This document shows, piece by piece, positions 8,109 to 18,524 of a DNA stretch of 64,000 nt. Position numbers and translations under genes: made by a program. The stretch comes from Microbacterium profundi. GTDB lineage: Bacteria; Actinomycetota; Actinomycetes; Actinomycetales; Microbacteriaceae. Position 1 is the stretch's first letter; every line of letters starts with the position of its first letter. A model generated the notes under the pieces. It saw nothing but the letters and a program-made list of their open reading frames with translations, was not told where the DNA came from and ran no database searches. The stretch spans positions 353,386 to 417,385 of the forward strand of contig NZ_JPSY01000003.1 of assembly GCF_000763375.1 (NCBI RefSeq), given 5' to 3'.

Positions 8109-8702
8109 ATGCTCTCAGCCGACGATCCGCTCCCCTTCCAGCCGGAGCGCGTGCTGATCGCCGGCGTCACCGGCTCGGGGAAGACCACGCTCGCACGGCG
8201 GATCGCGGCCCGCTGGAATCTCACGCACCAGGAGCTCGACGCGCTCTACCACGGACCCGGCTGGACACCCCGACCTGAGTTCCTCGACGAAGTGCGCGCA
8301 TTCGCCGCAACGGACCGGTGGGTGACCGAGTGGCAGTACACATCCAAGGGAACGAACACGGTCCTCCCGCGAAGTGCTGATCTGCTGCTGTGGCTCGACT
8401 ACCCGTACGGCGTCGCACGCCGACGGCTCATCCGTCGCACCTGGAAGCGTCGCATCCTACGCACGAAGCTCTGGAACGGGAACGTCGAGCCGAACCTGTG
8501 GCATGCGCTCACCGTGCGCGGCGACGAGAACATCCTCGACTGGCAGCGCCGCACTCGCCACAAGTGGAGCGAGCGGATGCCGCAGATCGAAGCAGAGCAC
8601 CCGCATCTGACGATCGTCCGGCTCACGCATCCGCGCGAGACGGAGCGCTGGCTCGCACACCAGCGGGGCGTTGAGCGAGCGAAGCGAGACGAAACGGGCT
8701 GA
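8109..8702 (+). CDS. P-loop NTPase, adenylate-kinase/topology-modulation-like (copy 1)
   Basis: A 197-residue nucleotide kinase-like protein. Walker A is GVTGSGKTT, followed by an LDALYHGPGWTPRPEF nucleotide-monophosphate-like motif, [11 protein letters not shown], and LWLDYP as Walker B-like segment; RRRLIRRTWKR forms the lid arginines. This pattern is seen in AAA/adenylate-kinase-like FlaR/topology modulation proteins, whose substrate is not established. A -10 TAGCAT (8097-8102) six bases before the ATG suggests a leaderless mRNA. The last 11 residues and the stop come from a REP-like repeat. The next gene is its paralogue. Confidence 0.75.
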   Translation: MLSADDPLPFQPERVLIAGVTGSGKTTLARRIAARWNLTHQELDALYHGPGWTPRPEFLDEVRAFAATDRWVTEWQYTSKGTNTVLPRSADLLLWLDYPYGVARRRLIRRTWKRRILRTKLWNGNVEPNLWHALTVRGDENILDWQRRTRHKWSERMPQIEAEHPHLTIVRLTHPRETERWLAHQRGVERAKRDETG

Positions 8703-8724
8703 GCGAGCGAAGCGAGTCGAAGCC
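8669..8724. repeat. REP-like repeat pair, 28-bp units
   Basis: Two adjacent related units: GTTGAGCGAGCGAAGCGAGA followed by CGAAACG, and then GGCTGAGCGAGCGAAGCGAG followed by TCGAAGCC. The same family occurs at 20037-20250, 20609-20663, 41388-41512 and inside pabB. This copy supplies the C-terminal codons and the stop of the first NTPase gene. Confidence 0.85.
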
Positions 8725-8776
8725 ACGACCTCACCGAGCCGCATAGGCACCGCCCCTCCGTTGATAGCATCTTCGG

Positions 8777-9385
8777 ATGCTCTCAGCCGACGATCCGCTC
8801 CCGTTCCGGCCCGAGCGCGTGCTGATCGCCGGCGTCACCGGTTCGGGAAAGACGTCCCTCGCCGGCCGCATCGCACGTCTCTGGTCGCTCGAACACATCG
8901 AGATCGACTCGCTCTTCCACGGCCCGGACTGGACCCCGCGTCCGGAGTTCCTCGACGACGTGCGCGCATTCGCCGCAACGGACCGGTGGGTGACCGAGTG
9001 GCAGTACACCAGCAAGGGCACGGATGAGATCATGACGCCGCGCGCGCAGCTCGCGCTCTGGCTGGACTATCCGTATCGAGTGGTGCGCTCGCGACTGATC
9101 CGTCGCACTCTGGGCCGCAGCATCCTGCGCACCGAGATGTACAACGGCAACGTCGAGAAGCCCTTGTGGAAGCTGCTGGCGACCCGCGATCCTGGCGAGA
9201 ACATCCTCGCGTGGCAGACCAAGACGCTGGGGTTCTGGACGGCGAAGATGCCAGACGTCCGAGAGCGATTCCCCCATCTCACGATCGTGCGGCTGCGACA
9301 CCCGCGCGAGACGGAGCGCTGGCTGCAATCTCAGGCGGACGGCGCATCCACCGCGCCGCCGAAGCGGCGATCGCGCGACACATAG
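8777..9385 (+). CDS. P-loop NTPase, adenylate-kinase/topology-modulation-like (copy 2)
   Basis: Paralogue of the preceding gene, 202 residues: same Walker A (GVTGSGKTS), same [19 protein letters not shown] block, same [17 protein letters not shown] and lid arginines. The first 40 bases of the gene and the 18 bases before it, including TAGCAT (8765-8770), are almost identical to copy 1, so the duplication carried its promoter along. Elsewhere the two proteins have drifted apart, so the duplication is not recent. Its 3' end overlaps convergent uppS by 55 bp. Confidence 0.75.
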   Translation: MLSADDPLPFRPERVLIAGVTGSGKTSLAGRIARLWSLEHIEIDSLFHGPDWTPRPEFLDDVRAFAATDRWVTEWQYTSKGTDEIMTPRAQLALWLDYPYRVVRSRLIRRTLGRSILRTEMYNGNVEKPLWKLLATRDPGENILAWQTKTLGFWTAKMPDVRERFPHLTIVRLRHPRETERWLQSQADGASTAPPKRRSRDT

Positions 9386-10128
9386 ATCTCGATCGCACGC
9401 CACAGCTCCTGACGCGAGAAGTCGGGCCAGAGCGTGTCGAGGAACACCATCTCGGCGTACGCCGACTGCCAGAGCAGGAAGTTCGAGGTGCGCTGCTCGC
9501 CCGAGCTGCGCAGGAACAGGTCGACGTCCGGCAGCTCTGGCACGTACAACTGGCGGCCGATCATCTTCTCGGTGATCGCCTTCGGCTTCAGACGCCCGGC
9601 GGCCACCTCGCCCGCAAGTGAGCGCATCGCGTCTACCAGCTCGCCCCGCCCGCCGTAGTTCACGCACATCGTGAGTGTCAGCACGTCGTTGTCCCTGGTC
9701 AGCTCCTCCGCGCGCTGCAGCTCCTTGATCACAGATCCCCACAGTCGAGGCTTTCTTCCCGCCCAGCGGATCCGCACGCCCCACTCGTTGAGTTGGTCGC
9801 GCCGACGATGCAGCACGTCGCGGTTGTATCCCATCAGGAAGCGCACCTCCTCGGGCGAGCGAGCCCAGTTCTCGGTCGAGAACGCGTAGACCGACAGATG
9901 CTTCACACCGGCCTGGACGGCGCCGGCGACGACGTCGAGCAGCACCTCTTCACCGGCTTTGTGCCCCTCGATGCGGGTGAGGCCCTGCTTGTTCGCCCAG
10001 CGGCCGTTGCCATCCATCACGATCGCCACGTGCTCGGGCACCTTGGCGAACACGGGCGGATGCACACCGGTCCAATCGAGCGGGCGGTACGCGACAGCGT
10101 CCTTGTGCGTGTACGGCTTCGGAGTCAA
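9331..10128 (-). CDS. uppS: isoprenyl (undecaprenyl) diphosphate synthase
   Basis: cis-Prenyltransferase that builds the lipid carrier for peptidoglycan and other wall polymers. Motifs: VMDGNGRWA (Asp39 binds Mg-diphosphate), [11 protein letters not shown], and the C-terminal [25 protein letters not shown] with the RxSGExRxS signature, then RRFGG. 265 residues is usual. The protein starts 4 bp inside the end of recO, and this recO-uppS order is typical of actinobacteria. The 3' end runs 55 bp into the convergent NTPase gene. Confidence 0.96.
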   Translation of the reverse strand: MTPKPYTHKDAVAYRPLDWTGVHPPVFAKVPEHVAIVMDGNGRWANKQGLTRIEGHKAGEEVLLDVVAGAVQAGVKHLSVYAFSTENWARSPEEVRFLMGYNRDVLHRRRDQLNEWGVRIRWAGRKPRLWGSVIKELQRAEELTRDNDVLTLTMCVNYGGRGELVDAMRSLAGEVAAGRLKPKAITEKMIGRQLYVPELPDVDLFLRSSGEQRTSNFLLWQSAYAEMVFLDTLWPDFSRQELWRAIEIYVSRDRRFGGAVDAPSA

Positions 10129-10868
10129 CGAAAGTCCTCTCGAGACGAGTCAAAGACGTGGGCGAGCGAGCGGATGCCGCGTTCCAGATGGAACTGCGCG
10201 TATGCCGACACGAGCCCGGAAGCGGCGGCGGTCTCGGCGTGCGGCGCCGCATCCACGGCATCCCACTCCCCCTGCATGAGGGCGCGCAGCAGCTGCAGCG
10301 TCGACTGCGAGACGCGAGGGCTGCCGGCGGGAGCGCAGTTCGAGCACACGAGGCCACCCAGCTGCCCGATGAAGTGCGTGTGCGGGCCCGGCGTGGCGCA
10401 GCGCGCGCAATCGCTCAGCGAAGGAGCCCAGCCCGAGAGCGCCATGACACGCAGCAGATAGGAATCCAGGATGCTGCGCGGGGCGTGCTCGCCACGGGAG
10501 AGCGCGCGAAGGCCTCCGACGAGCAGCAGGTACTGCTCCGGCGTCGCCTCCGCGTCGCTGAGACGGTCGGCGGTCTCGACCATGGCGTTCGCCGAGGTGA
10601 AGCGATCGTAGTGCGCAGCGATCTCCGCACCGTATGCGCCGAGGGACTCCGCCTGCTGCACGATGTCGAGCGATCGACCCTGGTACAGCTGCAGGTCGGC
10701 GACCATGAAAGGCTCCAGCCGGGAGCCGAACTTCGACGAGGTGCGCCGCACACCCTTGGCGACGGCACGGATCTTGCCGTTGCGCCGAGACAGCATGGTG
10801 ACGATCCGATCCGCCTCACCGAGCTTGTGAGTGCGCAGGATCACCGCTTCGTCTCGATAGGTGGGCAC
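10125..10868 (-). CDS. recO: DNA repair protein RecO
   Basis: Loads RecA with RecFR in single-strand gap repair. N-terminal OB-fold ([30 protein letters not shown]), then the helical domain and a zinc-finger-like region [10 protein letters not shown]...CSNCAP. The long reading frame extends upstream but overlaps the divergent TRIC gene; GTG at 10868 is the sensible start because conserved sequence begins there and GATAAT (complement of 10875-10880) lies exactly six bases before it. This gives 247 residues. Confidence 0.95.
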   Translation of the reverse strand: MPTYRDEAVILRTHKLGEADRIVTMLSRRNGKIRAVAKGVRRTSSKFGSRLEPFMVADLQLYQGRSLDIVQQAESLGAYGAEIAAHYDRFTSANAMVETADRLSDAEATPEQYLLLVGGLRALSRGEHAPRSILDSYLLRVMALSGWAPSLSDCARCATPGPHTHFIGQLGGLVCSNCAPAGSPRVSQSTLQLLRALMQGEWDAVDAAPHAETAAASGLVSAYAQFHLERGIRSLAHVFDSSREDFR

Positions 10869-10904
10869 TGTCCGATTATCCTCCGTCCACGACACAATGG
10901 TCGT

Positions 10905-11591
10905 GTGACCGAACCGCTCTTCACCATTCCGCTCTGGGCGGACCTTCTCGGCGTCGGCCTCGGCGGCATCCAGGGCGCGATGTTCGCCTCGGGGTTCCGG
11001 GGCCAGCGCCGACTCGACCTGCTCGGGGTTGCGATCATCGGCATCCTGATCGGGATGGGCGGAGGTCTCATCCGTGATCTGCTGCTGGGGCAGCCACCGG
11101 CGACGCTGCAGAACAACTGGTATCTCATCGCCGCCGGTGGTGCTGCCATCATCGGCATGCTGCTTGCCGGTCTCCTGAACCGGGCGAACGCCGTCATCGT
11201 GGGTCTCGATGCCGTCGTCATCGGAATGTTCGGTGCTTTTGGCACCAGCAAGGCAATCGGTCTGGGTGTTCCGCCCGTGCCTGCGGTCTTCATCGGCGTA
11301 TGCGCCGCTGTAGGCGGCAGCATCCTGCGCGACGTCATCATGGGGCTGCCCGTCGCGATCATGCACGTCGGCTCGCTCTACGCCGTCGCCGCCCTTCTCG
11401 GATGCAGTGTGATCGTCACGGTGCACGCCTTCGGCGTGAGCATCACGATCGCCGGCGTCATCGGGCTGGTCGTGACGGCGGTGATCCGCGTGCTGGCCGT
11501 GATCTTCGACGTGTCGCTCCCGGAACAGCGCCGCCTCTACCGCCGCAAGGTGGCGGCAGAGACCGGCGCCATCCCGATCGTGAAGCCCTAG
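10905..11591 (+). CDS. trimeric intracellular cation (TRIC) channel-family protein
   Basis: Integral membrane protein of about 228 residues with seven hydrophobic segments arranged as two GGxxRD-containing halves: [11 protein letters not shown] in the first and [11 protein letters not shown] in the second. This internal repeat is the hallmark of the TRIC/YadS (UPF0126) family of potassium-permeable channels. GTG at 10905 is chosen; CACAAT (10893-10898) sits six bases upstream. It is divergent from recO, with only 36 bp between the two starts, so the two leaderless promoters must overlap. Confidence 0.88.
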   Translation: MTEPLFTIPLWADLLGVGLGGIQGAMFASGFRGQRRLDLLGVAIIGILIGMGGGLIRDLLLGQPPATLQNNWYLIAAGGAAIIGMLLAGLLNRANAVIVGLDAVVIGMFGAFGTSKAIGLGVPPVPAVFIGVCAAVGGSILRDVIMGLPVAIMHVGSLYAVAALLGCSVIVTVHAFGVSITIAGVIGLVVTAVIRVLAVIFDVSLPEQRRLYRRKVAAETGAIPIVKP

Positions 11592-11598
11592 GGTCGCT

Positions 11599-13481
<1,883 letters not shown>

Positions 13482-13525
13482 GCAGGCGAGAGGGGAATAT
13501 CCGCACCGGCGGATGAGCGAATCTC

Positions 13526-13620
13526 TCAGGAGGCGACGGTGATGAGATCAAGACCGGGAAAGCGCGAGAATCCCCGGTCTGCCGTGAGGAGCGGGATGCC
13601 GCGAGACACCACGTGAGCGC
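13526..13620 (-). pseudogene. C-terminal remnant of a PIN-domain toxin (VapC-like)
   Basis: About 30 codons read HVVSRGIPLLTADRGFSRF and then PGLDLITVAS and stop. The GIPLLTADRGFxRFPGL pattern is the usual end of VapC-type PIN ribonucleases, carrying the last acidic metal ligand (the D of TADRGF). No N-terminal half and no antitoxin are found upstream, so this is the tail of a lost toxin-antitoxin pair. Confidence 0.55.
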
Positions 13621-13771
13621 GGCGTTCACCGCCCTTCATCGACTGAAACGAACGAGTCCAGCCCCCAGTTCTGCTCGTACGATCATCGACGCGGAGTACT
13701 CCTCGTGTTGAGAAGCCTCAACCGCGCCTTCACTTCTGTGACTGAATGTTCGACATCGTCTCTGAGCGGGA

Positions 13772-14512
13772 TCACACGCATGCGCGCACGATTGTGCACA
13801 GGCACCACGGCGCCGGTCTCCGCCTAAAAGCGATCGGGTTCGCGGCATGTCCCTCGGCAAGGAACCTGGTCGCCTCCAGCGCCCGCGACAGCGGATACGT
13901 GCGAGACACCGGTACTTCCAGCATTCCGCGCCCGGCGAGATCTACGAGCTCACCGCGGATGCTATCGCGAAAACCGGAACTGTCCGGTGCCGAGCCGACG
14001 ATCCAACGCAATCCTTCCGCGCGGGCGCGACCCGCCGCTGCGATCGTGACGATGCGCTCCCGGTCGGCGACGAGCTCCAGCGACACGTCGATCGCTTCGT
14101 CGGTGCCCACGGCATCCAGCGCTGCGGCGAACTCACCGCCGGCAGCATCACGCGCACGGTCGGCGAGTCCTTCGCCATACATGATCGGGGTGCCCCCGAA
14201 TCGGCGCACCTCGTCGAATCGGGACTCACTTGCGGTACCGATGACGTGAATGCCGCGGTGCGCGGCCTGCTGCAGCACGCTGACGCCGACGGCCCCTGAT
14301 GCGCCGTGCAGCAGAATAGTCTCGCCGGCCGCCGCGTGGGTGACGGCGAGCATCTCGGTCGCGGTGGTGCCGGCGAGCAGGAGGTTTGCCGCGGCCGCAT
14401 GCGTGAGTGCGGCCGGCTTCGCGAAGGCCTTCTCGGCGGGGATCGTGATCTCCGTGGCGTAGCCGCCGCTGACGCGGAAGGCCACGACCTCGTCGCCTAT
14501 CTGCGCAGGCCA
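13772..14512 (-). pseudogene. quinone oxidoreductase (zinc-independent MDR), missing its N-terminal part
   Basis: The frame starts directly after the Fic stop codon and reads QIGDEVVAFRVSGGYATEI, then a complete NAD(P)-binding Rossmann domain (LLHGASGAVGVSVLQQAA, the AXXGXXG-type motif) and ends near RALEATRFLAEGHA. Quinone oxidoreductases have another 75-85 residues before this point, and no start codon with conserved sequence is left. The C-terminus also departs from the family after EGHA and continues into unrelated codons. Both ends are therefore damaged. It lies in the same worn patch as the PIN remnant. Confidence 0.7.
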
Positions 14513-15820
14513 TCACTGTTCCCGATTCTTCCTGCGTAGGACACCCACGTGCTCGGCGTCCGGGACTGGCGGTCCCGATCTTGGTCGGCGGTTCTCGGTG
14601 TCACCAGCCCCGACGCGATTGCCGCGTTCTGTCAGCGCCACAAGCGCCAGATGCCGATCGGCCGTCCAGCAGACGAGCTTGCCCTTGTGATCGGTGCTGC
14701 GTCCGAGGATCCCGGCATCAGCGAGCTCCGTCAGTGCTTTGTGCACGGCTGCGATCGAGACCTCATGACGCACCGCGGCGGTGGTCACGGTGAGCACAGG
14801 GTTCGAGGCAAGGTCATCGACGATGCGCAGCACGACGGCCCCCTTTCGCGGCGCGGCCGGCGAAATCCCACGTGTCGTTCGAAAGTCGATCAACGTGCGC
14901 ATCGTCTCCTGTTGCAATCTCTCGATATCCCCGTACAACTGGATCGCATTCTCGGCTGCCTGTACAGCAGCCGCTGAAAATCCGACGATCCAGTCGTCGA
15001 GGCGCTGAGGTTTCGAACGAAACGCGCCAAGGCCTGAAATATAGGCGTTCGTGTCACCGGCGAACACGGTACTGATCGGCACCAAGATGTTTCGCAATGC
15101 ATCGCTGCGGCGCAGCACCGTGTGAATCAGCGCGCGTCCGGTGCGCCCGTTCCCATCGACGAACGGGTGGATCGTCTCGAACTGCGCATGTGCGATCGCG
15201 GCCCTGACAACCGCATTTCCTTCAGTCGAGGTGAGAAAACGCGCAAGGTCGTCGACAAGTCGAGGAACCTCCGATTCAGGAGGAGGCACGAAGTCCGCAC
15301 GGAGCGGACTCCATCCCGCGCCCCCCACCCAGTTCTGCTCGCGTCGCAGTCCTGGCTCCAACGACGGTTCGATGACATGCTGCAGTCGCTCTATGTCCAC
15401 GACTGTGATCGGTTGGCGTCGATCCGACAGGATCGCTATCGCATCTTCAGTGGCGCGAACGTTGGCCACGACTTCGAGCGCGATGCGCGAACCTTGCCGC
15501 AACAGCTCGGCGACAGCCAACCGCTTCGGTGTGATGCGGTTGCCCTCGATCCACGACGAGGAGATGCTTTCTGAGCGGATCAAGAGGTGGTTCAGGTATC
15601 CACCTTGCGCCGAGATACGCTCATCGGCTCGCGCAAGAACGGCGAGAGCATCCTCTGCCGCCTCTCGAGCCTCGGGTCCGAGTTCGGGAAGAGCGCTGCC
15701 GAGTTCGTCGGGCACATACGCGAGATAACGACCGGGAGCACGATCACGTCGGCTGAGCTGTCCGTGTTCCGCGGACTGCCACAGTCTTTCGACGAACGTG
15801 CCCACATCAGCTCCAGCCAT
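14513..15820 (-). CDS. Fic-family protein (AMP transferase-like) with winged-helix tail
   Basis: Fic proteins move AMP (or a related group) onto target proteins. Core motif HPFVDGNGRTGR (residues 218-229) is intact, so the catalytic His, the metal-binding Asp and the phosphate-binding Gly/Arg are all there. An inhibitory helix in the N-terminus, SSSWIEGN with Glu92, marks a class II self-inhibited Fic. An N-terminal DUF4172-like part precedes it, and a winged-helix-like domain follows (about residues 330-400, VTTAAVRHEVSIAAVHKALTEL). A 33-bp perfect palindromic site lies 13 bp upstream of the ATG; together with the C-terminal HTH this suggests self-regulation. The target protein is unknown. 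Confidence 0.88.
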   Translation of the reverse strand: MAGADVGTFVERLWQSAEHGQLSRRDRAPGRYLAYVPDELGSALPELGPEAREAAEDALAVLARADERISAQGGYLNHLLIRSESISSSWIEGNRITPKRLAVAELLRQGSRIALEVVANVRATEDAIAILSDRRQPITVVDIERLQHVIEPSLEPGLRREQNWVGGAGWSPLRADFVPPPESEVPRLVDDLARFLTSTEGNAVVRAAIAHAQFETIHPFVDGNGRTGRALIHTVLRRSDALRNILVPISTVFAGDTNAYISGLGAFRSKPQRLDDWIVGFSAAAVQAAENAIQLYGDIERLQQETMRTLIDFRTTRGISPAAPRKGAVVLRIVDDLASNPVLTVTTAAVRHEVSIAAVHKALTELADAGILGRSTDHKGKLVCWTADRHLALVALTERGNRVGAGDTENRRPRSGPPVPDAEHVGVLRRKNREQ

Positions 15821-15832
15821 TTGAAATCCGTA

Positions 15833-15865
15833 TAAATCAACTTTACGGTATTTAAAGTTGATTTA
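15833..15865. promoter_or_regulatory. palindromic operator upstream of fic
   Basis: Perfect 13-bp inverted repeat TAAATCAACTTTA / TAAAGTTGATTTA separated by CGGTATT. It is strikingly AT-rich in a GC-rich genome and ends 13 bp before the fic start. A site of this shape is expected for a dimeric winged-helix regulator; the Fic C-terminal HTH is the obvious candidate. Confidence 0.7.
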
Positions 15866-15886
15866 ACGGTTGATTCGGCCAGCTTG

Positions 15887-16783
15887 TCAGAAACCCAGGC
15901 GTCCCAGCTGCTTCGGGTCGCGCTGCCATTCTTTCGCGACCTTCACATGCAGTGCGAGGAAGACCCGCGTGCCGAGCAGGTCTTCGATGCCGACACGTGC
16001 CCGCTTTCCGACATCCGCCAGTCGCTTGCCCTTGTGTCCGATGATGATCGCCTTCTGGCTGTCGCGCTCGACGACGATCTGCGCGTGCACGTCGGTGAGG
16101 TCGCTGTTCTCGCGCGGCGCCACGTCATCGATGACGACCGCGATCGAGTGCGGCAACTCGTCGCGCACACCCTCCAGAGCGGCCTCGCGGATCATCTCCG
16201 CGATCCGGTCCTCCTGCGACTCGTCGGTCGTGATCCCCTCCGGGTACAGCGCCGGCCCCTTCGGCATCATCGACAGCATCTCATCGGTGAGCACGTCGAG
16301 CTGCTCACGTGTGAGCGCGGACAGCGGAATGACGGCTGCCCAGTCCTCCCGCAGGGCATCGACCTCGATGAGCCGCTCGGTGATCTGCTTGTGGTCGGCG
16401 ATATCGGTCTTCGTGACGATCGCGACCTTCTTCGCCCGCGCGTAGCCGTCCAACGACGCCGCGATGCGACGGTCGCCGGGCCCGACCTTCTCGGTCGCCG
16501 GCACGCAGAAACCGATCACATCGACGTCGCCGAGCACCTGCTCCACGAGATCGTTGAGGCGCTCGCCGAGCAGGGTGCGAGGCTTGTGGATCCCGGGGGT
16601 GTCGACGATCACGAGCTGACCGCCAGGGCGGTTCAGGATGCCGCGGATCGCGCGCCTGGTCGTCTGCGGCTTCTCGCTGGTGATGGCGATCTTCTCGCCG
16701 ACCAGAGCGTTCGTCAGAGTGGACTTTCCGACGTTGGGACGCCCGACGAAGGTCGCGAATCCGCTGCGGAAGGTGTCAGTCAT
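15887..16783 (-). CDS. era: GTPase Era
   Basis: Ribosome-assembly GTPase that binds the 3' end of 16S rRNA. G1 GRPNVGKST, G2 around QTTRRAIRG, G3 DTPGIH and G4 TKTD are all visible, and the C-terminal KH domain shows VHAQIVVERDSQKAIIIGHKGKR split over the GxxG loop (GHKG). 298 residues. It is the last gene of the HIT-phoH-ybeY-CNNM-era chain, whose members overlap by 4-8 bp. Confidence 0.97.
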   Translation of the reverse strand: MTDTFRSGFATFVGRPNVGKSTLTNALVGEKIAITSEKPQTTRRAIRGILNRPGGQLVIVDTPGIHKPRTLLGERLNDLVEQVLGDVDVIGFCVPATEKVGPGDRRIAASLDGYARAKKVAIVTKTDIADHKQITERLIEVDALREDWAAVIPLSALTREQLDVLTDEMLSMMPKGPALYPEGITTDESQEDRIAEMIREAALEGVRDELPHSIAVVIDDVAPRENSDLTDVHAQIVVERDSQKAIIIGHKGKRLADVGKRARVGIEDLLGTRVFLALHVKVAKEWQRDPKQLGRLGF

Positions 16784-18069
16784 CGTGTGTCTCCATCGTG
16801 CGTCTCTTCACCGGCGCCGGCGGCGCGTTCCACGAACACCGTGGCGATGCCCCTGCCCCGGCCGCGCGACGCGCCGCCGGTCAGTGTCAGTCCGTCGATC
16901 GTGGCGGTCACGCCGGGCTGAGGGATCTGGTCCACGGCCTTGCCGAGCAGACCGCCGATCGAATCCACGTCCTCGTCCTCGAGTTCGATGCCGAACAGGT
17001 CGCCGACGTCGTCCAGCGACAATCGGGCGCTGACGCGGTAGCGGCCCTCGCCCATCTCCACCACCTCGGCGGCGGCATGGTCGTACTCGTCGGAGATCTC
17101 GCCCACGAGCTCTTCGATCAGGTCTTCCAAGGTGACGAGTCCGGAGATGCCGCCATGCTCGTCGATCACGAGGCACACGTGCACGGCATCGCGTTTCATC
17201 TGCTGCAACAGCGTCTCGGCGCGCATCGATTCCGGCACGAACGTGGCCGGCCTCGCGATCGGGCGGATGGATGCTGCGCGCCACGCACTGTCGTCGCGAT
17301 ACGCGAACTGCACCAGGTCCTTGAGGTAGAGCACGCCGACGACGTCGTCCGCGTCATCATCGACAACCGGCATCCGCGATACGCCGCGTTGCAGGAACAG
17401 GGCCATCGCCTCGCTGTTCGTGGCCTCGGCATCGACCGTCACCATCTCGGTGCGCGGCACCATGACGGCGCGCACGAACTGGTCGGTGAAATCGAACACG
17501 GAGTGGATGAGGTCGCGGTCGTCCTCTTCGATGAGATCGTTCGAGGCCGCCTCGTCGACCATGCTGAGGAGCTGGTCCTCATTCGCGAACGAGCTGCGTC
17601 CTGTTCCAGGGGTGACCTTGTTGCCCAGCACGACCAGGCCCTGGGCGATCGGACCGAGGATGAGGCGCAGTCCGCGGACGATCGATGCCGTGCCGCGGAT
17701 CATGCCCTCCGAGCGCTGTCGTCCGAACGTGCGCGGACTCGCGCCGACCAGGACGAAGGTGATGCCCGTCATGAGGATCGCCGCGGCGAGCATGGCCCAC
17801 CAGAGGTTCTCGAACATGATCGTGAACGCGACGGTGACGAGCACCGCGGCGGTCACCTCCACGAGGACGCGGATGAACGCGATGGCGTTGACGTGGGCGT
17901 CCAGATCGTCGGCGATGCGGGAGAGGGCTTGCGCCCTGCGTCCCTCGGACGCCATCTCGGCGAGATCACCGCGCGAGGTGACGCTGTACGCGGCGTCGAT
18001 GGCTGCCATCAGGCCGCCGAACGCCACCAGCAGAACGGCGGCGACAAGGAGGAGGATCTCCTCGGTCAT
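16780..18069 (-). CDS. CNNM/CorC-type membrane protein (hemolysin family)
   Basis: 429-residue protein with an N-terminal membrane domain (CNNM/DUF21 type, three to four hydrophobic segments in residues 1-130), two CBS domains (about 195-320, for example VMVPRTEMVTVDAE and VIDEHGGISGLVTLEDLIEELVGEI over that span), and a C-terminal CorC_HlyC domain (GRYRVSARLSLDDVGDLFG). Members of this family take part in magnesium and cobalt efflux. Placement between ybeY and era, with 4-bp overlaps on both sides, is conserved in actinobacteria. Confidence 0.9.
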   Translation of the reverse strand: MTEEILLLVAAVLLVAFGGLMAAIDAAYSVTSRGDLAEMASEGRRAQALSRIADDLDAHVNAIAFIRVLVEVTAAVLVTVAFTIMFENLWWAMLAAAILMTGITFVLVGASPRTFGRQRSEGMIRGTASIVRGLRLILGPIAQGLVVLGNKVTPGTGRSSFANEDQLLSMVDEAASNDLIEEDDRDLIHSVFDFTDQFVRAVMVPRTEMVTVDAEATNSEAMALFLQRGVSRMPVVDDDADDVVGVLYLKDLVQFAYRDDSAWRAASIRPIARPATFVPESMRAETLLQQMKRDAVHVCLVIDEHGGISGLVTLEDLIEELVGEISDEYDHAAAEVVEMGEGRYRVSARLSLDDVGDLFGIELEDEDVDSIGGLLGKAVDQIPQPGVTATIDGLTLTGGASRGRGRGIATVFVERAAGAGEETHDGDTR

Positions 18070-18524
18070 CGGCCGCGTTCGGCGCGTGCGAATCCCTGGA
18101 TCAGCTCCTTCTGCAGCCCGAACATCTCACGCTCCTCTTCGGGTTCGGCATGGTCGTATCCGAGCAGGTGCAGCAGCCCGTGCGTGGTGAGGAGGATGAG
18201 CTCGTCCATCAGAGAGTGACCGGCGGCCTGAGCCTGGGCCTCTGCGACCTGCGGGCAGAGCACGATGTCGCCGAGAAGGCCCGCAGGCGTCGGGCGGTCT
18301 TCCGTGCCCGGTCGCAGCTCGTCCATCGGGAAACTGAGCACGTCGGTCGGGCCCGGCTCGTCCATCCACTGCACGTGGAGAGCTTCCATCGCGCCCTCGT
18401 CGACGAGCACGATAGCGACCTCGGCATCGGCGCTGACATGCAGCTGAGCGAGATTGAAGTCGGTGAGCCGCTGGAGCACCGTCTCGTCGACGTCGATGGC
18501 CGACTCGTTGTTGATCTCGATCAT
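18066..18524 (-). CDS. ybeY: endoribonuclease YbeY (rRNA maturation factor)
   Basis: Zinc-dependent ribonuclease for 16S rRNA 3'-end maturation and ribosome quality control. The signature HGLLHLLGYDH carries the three zinc-binding histidines. 152 residues is the normal size, and PTDVLSFPMDE is the conserved inner strand. It overlaps phoH by 4 bp upstream and the CNNM gene by 4 bp downstream. Confidence 0.97.
   Translation of the reverse strand: MIEINNESAIDVDETVLQRLTDFNLAQLHVSADAEVAIVLVDEGAMEALHVQWMDEPGPTDVLSFPMDELRPGTEDRPTPAGLLGDIVLCPQVAEAQAQAAGHSLMDELILLTTHGLLHLLGYDHAEPEEEREMFGLQKELIQGFARAERGR

Noticed and set aside
13636..13860. 74-codon open frame on the minus strand between the PIN remnant and the oxidoreductase
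   Set aside because: It overlaps the end of the oxidoreductase remnant, has an Arg/Cys-rich composition and no ribosome binding site.
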